Assembly (NCBI GenBank): GCA_005884155.1
Contig: VAXD01000198.1
Coordinates: 1-6,400, forward strand
Source: Actinomycetota bacterium
Lineage (GTDB): Bacteria; Actinomycetota; Thermoleophilia; Gaiellales; Gaiellaceae
Direction: 5' to 3'
DNA length: 6,400 bases
Shown here: positions 1 through 5,625 of the stretch, in pieces
How positions within the stretch are numbered: position 1 is the stretch's first letter
Layout of the letters: every line of letters starts with the position of its first letter
The notes under the pieces: generated by a model
What the model saw: only the letters and a program-made list of their open reading frames with translations
Database searches by the model: none
What the model was told of the DNA's origin: nothing
Translations under genes and position numbers: made by a program

Positions 1-131
1 CGCGCAGCAGTTGTGGAGAAGAAGACGAATTACGCGGTTTTTGACCTCGATCGGAAGCCTGGCCAACGGTCGAATGGCTGCTGAGTCCAGCCCTTTCCGG
101 CTGCGCATCTGTTGAAGCGCCTTCCTGGCTG
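1..131. other. Left-edge flank with possible end of an upstream gene
   Basis: No gene here can be named. Two plus-strand frames are open from the window edge. One stops with TGA at 82-84 and would give a 27-residue tail ending in RKPGQRSNGC. The other stops at 113-115 and would give a basic tail containing the stretch ITRFLTSIGSL. Either could be the C-terminus of a gene beginning outside the window, and I cannot choose between them. The third plus frame is closed by TGA at 42-44. That last stop bounds the upstream extension of the acyltransferase that follows. I see no convincing promoter or terminator. Confidence 0.35.
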
Positions 132-1451
132 TTGTACCCTGAAAGCTACTTGCGGCCTGCGGGCGATAAAGGGGTCACGCCTTCATTCGGAACGAGACTC
201 TCCGGAATCGAAGGCTTGCGCGCGATCGCGGCATGCAGCGTTCTCGTCTTCCACGTCTGGCTCTTCTCATCGCCAGATCACCTACAGGCGGACGTCGGCC
301 CACTAACTCGTTTCTTGCCGGATTTCGCGTTCGGCGTAACCCTCTTTTTCACTCTCTCCGGCTTCCTGCTCTTCCGTCCCTTCGCCTCCGCCGTCATGCG
401 GGGACAGCCGGTGCCGAGTATCAGGAAGTATCTCCGCAACCGAGCGCTGCGCATCCTCCCGGCGTACTGGGTGATTCTGCTGACGTGTTCGCTCTTGCTT
501 CAGAGCGTGCTTCACCGAACTACGTCCGGAGGCTTGAAAAACGGTGGCCTCTTCAACGCGGGCGGCCTGCTCCGGGACATGCTCCTCGTTCAACATTATG
601 AGCCGGGATCTGTCGGAACTGGAATCGGGCCGGCTTGGTCGCTCGCGGTCGAGATCGCGTTCTATCTTGCGCTTCCCCTCCTCGTGCTTCTCGCCGTGCT
701 GCTCGCGAGGGAAGCAGCGACGCGGGCCTCGCGCCGGTTCGCCGCACTCGCTCCGGCCGCACTCATGCTGGCGATCGGTCTTTGCGGGAAGGGAGCCGCC
801 GCATACCTGGTTCCGCCCGTTCATGCGTTCGACGGATGGGAGGCCGACTGGCACAGCGTGCTCGAGCGGAGCATCGCATGCCAGGCCGATCTGTTTGCAT
901 TTGGGATGGCACTCGCCGTCGTGCGGGTCGATGCTGAAGACGGAGTGCTACGCCTGCCGCGCGGGTGGCGACCGCTGACGGCTGCAGCTGCGCTTGCCTG
1001 CTACCTCGTCACCGCGCAATTCACGTTCTTCGATGAACATTTGAGTTATTCACCGTTCAACACGCTGATGGCATTCGCATGCGCGCTGTTGGTTGCGCTG
1101 GTCGTCTTGCCCGCCCGAAAGGAAGCGAGAGCCCCGGTTCTCCTCCGTATCCTCGAGACGAAGCCGATGGTGGCCATCGGACTCGCCTCGTACAGCCTCT
1201 TCCTCTGGCACGAGCCGATCGTCCGCTTTCTACAAGCGCACGATCTGACCGTGGGCGGCAACGGGGGGTTCTTCGTCAACATCGCGATCGTCGGCGCCGT
1301 GGCCGGTGTCGCGTCGGCAATCACCTACCGCTGGGTCGAGGTGCCTGCCCTACGGCTCAAGCGCGTGAGGCCGTCGAGAACGATCCCGGAGGTGCACCCG
1401 TCTCCAGAGCCCGCGGTCGCTTCTCTCGACGTGCCCATCGTCGCCGAATAG
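132..1451 (+). CDS. Membrane O-acyltransferase, acyltransferase 3 family (OafA/YrhL-like)
   Basis: This integral membrane enzyme most likely transfers an acyl group, such as acetyl, onto a sugar of a surface glycan or glycolipid. The 439-aa length fits a stand-alone acyltransferase-3 (PF01757) protein without a fused SGNH domain. Family marks seen: GIEGLRAIA at residues 25-33, an R-x10-H pair (R30 and H41) like the catalytic motif known for OafA, the stretch FFTLSGFLLFRPF near 72-84, RILPAYWV near 107-114, and GPAWSLAVEIAFY near 166-178. A late YSLFLWHEP motif lies in one of several hydrophobic segments. The start is uncertain. TTG at 132 is the usual candidate because the frame has no ATG or GTG between the stop at 42-44 and the conserved GIEGLRA, but no clear Shine-Dalgarno precedes it. 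The TTG inside GLRA would cut off the motif. The next gene begins about 47 bp downstream on the same strand, so co-transcription is likely. The acyl donor and acceptor are unknown. Confidence 0.87.
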   Translation: MYPESYLRPAGDKGVTPSFGTRLSGIEGLRAIAACSVLVFHVWLFSSPDHLQADVGPLTRFLPDFAFGVTLFFTLSGFLLFRPFASAVMRGQPVPSIRKYLRNRALRILPAYWVILLTCSLLLQSVLHRTTSGGLKNGGLFNAGGLLRDMLLVQHYEPGSVGTGIGPAWSLAVEIAFYLALPLLVLLAVLLAREAATRASRRFAALAPAALMLAIGLCGKGAAAYLVPPVHAFDGWEADWHSVLERSIACQADLFAFGMALAVVRVDAEDGVLRLPRGWRPLTAAAALACYLVTAQFTFFDEHLSYSPFNTLMAFACALLVALVVLPARKEARAPVLLRILETKPMVAIGLASYSLFLWHEPIVRFLQAHDLTVGGNGGFFVNIAIVGAVAGVASAITYRWVEVPALRLKRVRPSRTIPEVHPSPEPAVASLDVPIVAE

Positions 1452-1990
1452 CTTGCTCTCGGGAGAAGTGCCCGCCAGTGCCGCGGCGACGGACGGCGAT
1501 GGAGTGTCCGGGCCTACGTTGCCTCCGCAATCGCGTGAGTAGGCGCACGAGCCAGCTGTCAATCGTCGCGATCGCGGCGCTGGTCTTCGCGTTCTCTTAC
1601 CTGGCGCAGCCGACGTGGGCGAACGAACTCGCGCATTACGACCTCGTCCGCGCCCTTGCGGTTGGCAGCCCGAACGTCGACGCAAGTCGGGGGTTTCCGT
1701 TGCTGCACACGGGAGATTTGACGCGGTTGCACGGTCACTTCTATTCGACGAAGGCGCCAGGCCTAGCCGCCGCCAGTTTGCCGCCCTACCTGGCGCTGAG
1801 GACTGCAGGGGTAGTGACCACGACCAACCCGAAGTCGGTCGTGTGGGCGTTGCACCTTTGGAGCATCGTTCTCCCGGCCGCCGTGCTTCTTCTCCTCGTT
1901 CGCCGGCGTGCCGAATCCGTCGAACCGGGATTCGGCACGATCGCCGCTGTCTCGATTGGGATTGGCAGCCTGATGCTGCCCTTCTCCACG

Positions 1991-2003
1991 CTCTTCACTC
2001 TTC
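1991..2003 (+). repeat. Imperfect 7-bp tandem repeat at first frameshift of the membrane glycosyltransferase
   Basis: CTCTTC occurs at 1991-1996 and again at 1998-2003, separated by one A, giving a period of 7. Upstream, the frame reads LMLPFSTLF. Downstream, the frame one base on reads LFFAHVLSATL. Removing seven bases joins them as STLFFAHVLSATL with no loss or gain of sense. The simplest reading is a slippage duplication with one changed base. A 2-base loss in the CT-rich run would also restore the frame, giving two extra residues (STLFTLFFAH). Confidence 0.6.
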
Positions 2004-2527
2004 TTTGCACACGTGCTTTCCGCGACGCTCGGCTTCGCCGCCTTCGTGCTGCTCTCGCACAAAAAGGGGTCGGCGTTGCTTGCCTTCCTGGGCGGACTAG
2101 TGGCTGGTCTCGCCTTCAACGTCGAATACACGCTCGGTGTCGTGGCCCTCGTGCTGGTCCTCGTCGTGCTCGAGTACCCAGAGCAGCGCCTCCGACGTCT
2201 TGGGCTCTACTCGCTCGGGGTCGCCCTCGGTGCGTTGCCGGCATTCGTGTTCAACACGTGGGCGTTCGGGTCGCCGTTCCACCTCCCACAAGAGGGGTGG
2301 CATGGCACTGGTGGAACGCCTCTTCCGGGGTTACTCGGCCTCACCCATCCAAGCGTCAAGAACGTGCTGATCATCCTCTTCTACCCCGGCGGAATTGGAC
2401 CGATCCTTCTTCCGGCGATCGCCGGCGCATTCTTGCTTTGGCGGCGAGGTGCCCGGCTCGAGGCCGCGCTGCCGATGCTGATCGCGGGTCTCTTCCTCGT
2501 GTTCAACGCGGCAAGTGTCGATCCCTT

Positions 2528-2541
2528 CGGGGGCGCGTCTC
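2528..2541 (+). other. Second frameshift site of the membrane glycosyltransferase, possible repeat collapse
   Basis: Before this site, frame B reads DPFGGAS and then loses sense. After it, frame C reads GARLMIATLPFLAVPL. Related membrane transferases usually have a loop of the form D-P-x-G-G-x-S-x-G-x-R here (from memory). If the 14-bp unit at 2528-2541 had been present twice, the protein would read GGASPGARLMI in one frame, matching that loop. Loss of one copy (-14) gives exactly the observed shift. One extra G in the run of five at 2529-2533 would also give the shift, with DPFGARLMI, so that alternative stays open. Confidence 0.45.
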
Positions 2542-3009
2542 ATGATCGCGACACTGCCGTTCCTGGCTGTTCCGCTGGCCGTGGCCCTCCGGGCTTTTCC
2601 GGGTGCCACGCTCGGTCTCATCGTGGGCGGAGGTGCCTTCATGGTCGCCGCGACGTTGACCCATCCGCTCGAAGCCCTCGACGGCCACGTCATCCACCGT
2701 CTCGTCACGGGACATTGGATCGACTCGATCACGGCGGGCGTGGGTCTTCGCGGGAGCATCTGGGACGTGCCGTTCCTGATCGCGATAGGTGTAGCGGCGG
2801 CGGCGGCCATTGCGGTGACGCCGTGGCGCTTCGTCGTTCGGAGGGATCTCTTTGCCTTCCTCGTGGCTCTGTGCGCGTGGGTGGTCGTCTCGAACACGAT
2901 CGACGATCTGAGTCGTGACGGCTGGCACGGAGAGGCGACCGGGATCGCTGCAACTGTTTTCTCCGCGGCGTTGATTGCCGCGGGGTATCGCCTGCAGGCG
3001 CGGCCGCGA

Positions 3010-4216
3010 TTACGTTGATCTGTGCTGGTCGACCCTCCCCGCTAGCCGATCGCGCACCGCTTCGTAGATCTCCTCGTGCCGCGTCGCGATCCGCGCCCAA
3101 CTATGCAGTCCGCGGGCGAGCTCCGACGCAGCGGCGCTCATCCGCGCGAGCTCGCCGGCGTCCGATACCGCTCGCACAAGGGTCGTCGCCAGGGCGTGTG
3201 GGTCGGCCGGCGGAGCGAGGTAGCCCGTCTCGCCTTCGCGCACGAGCTCGGGCAGGCCACCGACCCGCGTCGCGACGACCGGACGGCCGAAGGTGTAGGC
3301 GGCGAGGACGACCCCGCTCTGGAAGATCTTCCGGTAGGGGACCACGACGACGTCGGCTGCGCCGAAGTAGAGATGGGTACGGTCGTTGGGTACGTAACCA
3401 AGTCGTAAGTCGACCGAGCCGTCCAACCCGAGGCGTTCGATCTGGCGCGCGTATGGGCGCCACGATCCCATCGGCTCCCCCGCGACCAGCAGACGCAGGT
3501 CTGCCCGGTCGTGGCGGGCAATCGCCAGCGCGTCCAACAGCACATCGAGGCCCTTGTGCTCCTTGATGAGTCCGAAGAACAACAAGTACGGGGCATCGGG
3601 ATGAAGGGCGAGCGCCTGACGTGCCTCCTCGCGCGTAGGCAGCTCACGCGCGTAGGCGCCAGGGCCGCCCATCGGGACGACGTGGACGCGGTCGGGGGTG
3701 ACACCGTGGCCGTCTACGAGCCGACGCCGACCCTCCTCGGCGTGCACGATCACTGCGTCGGCGAGGCGGTAGAGGCCGGAGACGTCAACCGTGGACCATG
3801 CGCTGCCCGGGAGCGGCTGGACGTCATGGGCCGTGTACACCACCGGCACGCCGGCGCGGCGAAAGCGTGCGTAGATCCGCACGTCCAGAAGCGGCAGGAG
3901 CGACCACTGTGCATGGACGACGTCGGGACGTGCGCGCGCCGTCTTCGAGCCCCAACGAGCCATGTCGATCGGGTAGAGGGCCGCCTTCACGGCCTGCCGC
4001 GCGAGCCTCCGTCGCCTCAACGGTTCCATGCGGGCGACGTGCCGGAAGAAGTCGTTCTCGACCCGGTAGCCCTCGAGGGGCGCGACGGGCTCGAACAGGA
4101 ACTCCGAACTCCGACGTCGACAGCGTGACCTCATGGCCCCGGGCGGCCAGGCAGTGACAGAGGTTCGCGTCGTAGAGGGGGCTGAAGTTCCCCGGATCGA
4201 CCATGGCGATCTTCAG
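3010..4216 (-). pseudogene. Glycosyltransferase family 4 (GT-B fold), broken by a 7-bp duplication near the N-terminus
   Basis: This cytoplasmic glycosyltransferase would add a sugar from a nucleotide sugar to a growing glycan. The N-terminal part (4216 to about 4107) reads KIAMVDPGNFSPLYDAN and HEVTLSTSEF. A one-base-different frame then continues LFEPVAPLEGYRVENDFF to the TAA at 3010-3012. Numbered from ATG 4204 after repair (395 aa), marks are AHDV near 123-126, VHVVPMGG, FFGLIKEHKG at 207-216 in the second Rossmann domain, and PYRKIFQSGVVLAAYTFG followed by VATRVGGLPE ending at E317. The usual first glutamate of the GT4 E-x7-E motif seems replaced by the FQSG form, as in some GT4 subgroups. 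Unrepaired, ATG 4204 gives only 126 aa. The C-terminal 374-codon frame from 4134 lacks the first beta strand and would probably not work alone. CTG 4216 is favoured as start because it keeps the first strand and has a well-placed AGAGG. The gene lies directly behind the 4221-4991 gene, so they are probably an operon. Confidence 0.82.
4100..4114. repeat. Perfect 7-bp tandem duplication in the GT4 gene
   Basis: AACTCCG occurs twice in a row (4100-4106 and 4107-4113), and the period of 7 runs on through 4114. On the coding strand the unit is CGGAGTT. Removing one copy joins STSEF to LFEPVAPLEGYR in one frame, the expected GT4 N-terminus; with two copies the frame is lost. This is an exact small duplication, the kind made by replication slippage, and unlike a homopolymer base-calling error. 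Confidence 0.85.
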
Positions 4217-4220
4217 TGCC

Positions 4221-4991
4221 CTACCTCTTTCGATAGCGATACCAGCTGAACGTTCCGCCGTTGCCCTTCCGGTTCACCCGGTAGCGCGCGTACAGCCCTT
4301 CTCCCGGCTTGTGCTTGGCGGGCCGAACGAGGCAGAGGAAGGAGCGGCCGCTCTCGCGGCGGCATATTGCCTGGAGACCGTTCTTCGCGAGACCGGTCTT
4401 GGAGTCGATGAGTGCGCGAGGGAGCTTTCCCGTCGGAGACGCGACGACGACGCGCAGGATCCGGCGTTCGACCTTCGCGTTCCGAGCGCCGCGCGCGGCA
4501 ACATCCGTGCGCGCAGCAACCTTCGAACCGCCCGTGTGCTGGACGGGCTTGCGCGCCGGTGCGCTTCCGCTCGCTTTCGGCGCCGCGGTCGTCACCGAGG
4601 GCGGACTCAGCGCCGGCTTGGACGCTGTCGAGTCCGAGACGGCGGAGGCGATCAAGGCCGCGTTCAACGCCAGGCTCATCGGCAACAGAATCCGCACCAG
4701 GCGCCGACGCACCCGGGCGCCGGCCCGGGGCGCGTGCTGCAGAGAAACCTCGGACCGCCGAAGCGCCAACGAGAGGGGAAGCGGCAGGGGCGCTCGTGGG
4801 GGCTCCGGCTCGAGAGCGGGGGCGCGCACCGCATGCTCGGCGCGCACGAGCTGAAGCGGAGAACGCTCCGGAAGGCGAGCCTGGAGCGCGCTGCGCAGCT
4901 CGGGGTCGACCAGTACGAGCTCCGGGCTGATCGGCTCGGCGGCCGACGGCGGAAAACCCCCTGCAATGGCTGGCAAGCTTGCGATTTCCAT
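4221..4991 (-). CDS. Single-pass membrane protein with extracytoplasmic two-cysteine C-terminal domain (unknown function)
   Basis: I do not recognise a named family. The 256-aa product has four parts. Residues 1-50 are acidic-hydrophobic with the motif ISPELVLVDPELRSAL at 21-36. A proline-rich linker with basic residues follows, ending in RVRRRLVR (93-100). One membrane helix spans about 101-118 (LLPMSLALNAALIASAV). The positive-inside rule puts the N-terminus in the cytoplasm and the rest outside. Residues 119-180 are a low-complexity Ala/Ser/Pro/Lys linker. The C-terminal domain (about 190-256) has QAICR with C210, FLC with C220, RP at 223-224, and GLYARYR at 232-238, ending in aromatic and basic residues. 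The secreted protein at 5626-5994 has the same pattern, with identical spacing from the second Cys onward. The GT4 gene follows within a few bases, so the two are probably co-transcribed. ATG 4991 has no clear Shine-Dalgarno. The topology suggests a sensor, scaffold or envelope-binding role, but no function is shown. Confidence 0.75.
   Translation of the reverse strand: MEIASLPAIAGGFPPSAAEPISPELVLVDPELRSALQARLPERSPLQLVRAEHAVRAPALEPEPPRAPLPLPLSLALRRSEVSLQHAPRAGARVRRRLVRILLPMSLALNAALIASAVSDSTASKPALSPPSVTTAAPKASGSAPARKPVQHTGGSKVAARTDVAARGARNAKVERRILRVVVASPTGKLPRALIDSKTGLAKNGLQAICRRESGRSFLCLVRPAKHKPGEGLYARYRVNRKGNGGTFSWYRYRKR
4224..4228 (-). promoter_or_regulatory. Shine-Dalgarno for the GT4 gene, favouring a CTG start
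   Basis: The minus strand reads AGAGG here, inside the last codons of the upstream gene. Seven bases separate it from a CTG at 4214-4216 that begins LKIAMVDPG. The next ATG (4202-4204) is 19 bases away, too far for normal spacing. KIAMVD is the first beta strand expected of a GT4 protein, so CTG is the better start. This is inference from spacing and fold. Confidence 0.5.
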
Positions 4992-5027
4992 ACGTTAGGT
5001 GTCCCGGTGGATGATCGGCGTTTCTGT

Positions 5028-5057
5028 CTCAGGCCTGAGCGGTCGAGATTGACCGCT
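5028..5057. promoter_or_regulatory. Two adjacent inverted repeats in the divergent intergenic region
   Basis: A perfect 12-bp palindrome, CTCAGGCCTGAG, lies at 5028-5039. It overlaps by two bases a hairpin with 7-bp arms (AGCGGTC at 5038-5044 and GACCGCT at 5051-5057) and a 6-base loop. They sit in the 121-bp gap between a leftward gene (start 4991) and a rightward one (start 5113), where an operator would be expected. No T-tract follows on either strand, so a terminator is less likely. No promoter hexamers are convincing nearby. Confidence 0.35.
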
Positions 5058-5112
5058 AGTGCTCTCAGAACGGCTTTAGGAAGCGAGCGCGCTTGCCGAT
5101 ACGGCCACCAGC

Positions 5113-5295
5113 ATGCCGTCCCTGATCTGGATCCCGCTCGCGGTAGTCACGGCGCTTGGAGTGTCGACAGCTGTCGCCTTCACAGTCGGAGCAATCCTGG
5201 GGCACATCGGCACGGAAATAGGGCGATTGCTCGAAAGCGAGCCCCTGGCATTCGCCCCAATCCTGCCGGCAGAGCCGGTTGCGCGCGCCCGCTAA
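5113..5295 (+). CDS. Small one-helix membrane protein (hypothetical)
   Basis: This 60-aa frame starts with ATG and encodes a hydrophobic stretch at about residues 4-31 (LIWIPLAVVTALGVSTAVAF onward), then a polar segment HIGTEIGRLLESEPLAFAPI and a short basic end. I do not recognise a family. The clean membrane segment and charged tail argue for a real small protein rather than a chance frame, and a GC-rich hairpin lies 6 bases after the TAA. Against it, no good Shine-Dalgarno precedes 5113 and the frame is closed by TAG only 36 bases upstream. It is divergent from the 4221-4991 gene across the dyad region. A role at the membrane beside the two-cysteine proteins is only a guess from position. 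Confidence 0.45.
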   Translation: MPSLIWIPLAVVTALGVSTAVAFTVGAILGHIGTEIGRLLESEPLAFAPILPAEPVARAR

Positions 5296-5301
5296 GGGCC
5301 T

Positions 5302-5319
5302 ACGCCGCAGTCGCGGCGT
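5302..5319 (+). terminator. GC-rich hairpin after the small membrane protein
   Basis: ACGCCGC at 5302-5308 pairs perfectly with GCGGCGT at 5313-5319 around a 4-base loop (AGTC). It begins 6 bases after the stop codon at 5293-5295, the usual place for a transcription terminator. There is no run of T after it, so it may be an actinobacterial-type hairpin terminator or an mRNA-stabilising structure. Chance is possible in such GC-rich DNA. Confidence 0.4.
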
Positions 5320-5329
5320 CGGTAGCCGC

Positions 5330-5371
5330 TTGAAAACACACCCGCACTCCTGCGAGTATTTGCGCTGCAAA
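5330..5371 (+). promoter_or_regulatory. Candidate promoter and operator-like dyad ahead of the small Cys-rich gene
   Basis: TTGAAA at 5330-5335 matches five of six bases of the -35 consensus. A weak -10, GAGTAT, follows at 5354-5359 after an 18-base spacer. The 13-bp dyad TTTGCGCTGCAAA at 5359-5371 overlaps the expected transcription start and lies just before the Shine-Dalgarno at 5373-5380. This arrangement would suit a repressor site over the start point. The AT-rich patch stands out in its GC-rich surroundings. The -10 match is only three of six, so confidence is low. Confidence 0.3.
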
Positions 5372-5372
5372 C

Positions 5373-5380
5373 GAGGAGGT
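5373..5380 (+). promoter_or_regulatory. Strong Shine-Dalgarno for the 59-aa Cys-rich protein
   Basis: GAGGAGGT is a near-full anti-16S match, the strongest I noticed at any start in this window. Seven bases separate it from TTG at 5388. An ATG at 5418 in the same frame is too far away. It is the main reason to accept the short gene. Confidence 0.5.
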
Positions 5381-5387
5381 ACTGCGG

Positions 5388-5567
5388 TTGCGGCGAGAAC
5401 CCCTCCCCCAGGGCGCAATGATCGTTCAGCCCAAGCGGCACCCGCGTCTGCGGCGGGCCCGAAGGCGCCTACGGTGCCTGACAAGCGGACATGTCGTGCT
5501 ACCGGGCGGACGGTGCGATCGCTGCGGCGCCCGCCGCGCCGTGCGTCGACGCGTGCTCGGCGCCTAG
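5388..5567 (+). CDS. Small basic protein with a possible zinc-binding C-x4-H-x7-C-x2-C motif
   Basis: This short frame opens with TTG behind GAGGAGGT and ends at TAG 5565-5567, giving 59 aa. The N-terminal half is strongly basic (LRRARRRLR at 21-29). The C-terminal half has C30, H35, C43 and C46 in the order RCLTSGH then GRCDRCGARRAV. Such spacing resembles small zinc-ribbon or knuckle proteins, in which Cys/His residues bind one Zn and the basic arms bind nucleic acid; that is family knowledge by analogy, not a recognised match. A promoter-like pair and a dyad lie just upstream. It shares strand with the secreted protein that starts 58 bases later, so they may share a transcript. Arg-rich frames arise by chance in GC-rich DNA. 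The Shine-Dalgarno and the ordered Cys/His set are what make this one credible. Confidence 0.5.
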   Translation: MRREPLPQGAMIVQPKRHPRLRRARRRLRCLTSGHVVLPGGRCDRCGARRAVRRRVLGA

Positions 5568-5625
5568 GCCCATCCTCCGTTCGGGCGATAGCCGACACGC
5601 CGGGCGCCGCCGATGACCGATCCAA

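Larger units (their letters stand above)
1499..3018 (+). pseudogene. Polytopic membrane glycosyltransferase-like protein (GT39/GT-C type), broken by two frameshifts
   Basis: One gene can be followed through three frames. Part A (1499 to about 1997) has a first helix, NELAHYDLVRAL, and a loop reading GHFYSTKAPGLAAASLPPYL. Part B (about 1998-2530) begins LFFAHVLSATLGFAAF and carries several membrane helices. Part C (about 2530-3018) runs from ARLMIATLPFLAVPL to the TGA at 3016-3018. The hydrophobic segments and loops follow on without gaps, which I take as proof of a single ancestral gene. From memory, the loops resemble actinobacterial lipid-linked-sugar glycosyltransferases (GT39/ArnT-like, PF13231 type), which move sugar from a polyprenyl carrier on the outer membrane face; the exact family is inferred. 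Repairing lesion 1 by -7 and lesion 2 by +14 gives a consistent frame of 508 codons. Unrepaired, translation from 1499 ends at 2545 with a scrambled C-terminal third. The start may be ATG 1499 or GTG 1535; the latter leaves a shorter cytoplasmic tail before helix 1. The last 9 bp overlap the convergent GT4 gene. Confidence 0.78.

Noticed and set aside
303..854. Minus-strand open frame of 183 codons
   Set aside because: It is charged and low in sense, and it is antisense to conserved acyltransferase motifs.
1079..1498. Upstream extension of the frame used by the membrane glycosyltransferase
   Set aside because: It overlaps the acyltransferase C-terminus in another frame and reads as Arg/Pro-rich noise. 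The membrane protein sense begins only after about 1499-1535.
1985..2545. Programmed ribosomal frameshifting as the explanation for the shifts
   Set aside because: No canonical X-XXY-YYZ slippery heptamer with a following structure is visible at 1991-2003. The two sites and the GT4 site are better explained by repeat gains and losses, although the G run at 2529-2533 is a weak exception.
3511..4128. Plus-strand open frame of 205 codons opposite the GT4 gene
   Set aside because: It is an antisense shadow of a clear GT4 coding region and shows no domain, signal or Shine-Dalgarno of its own.
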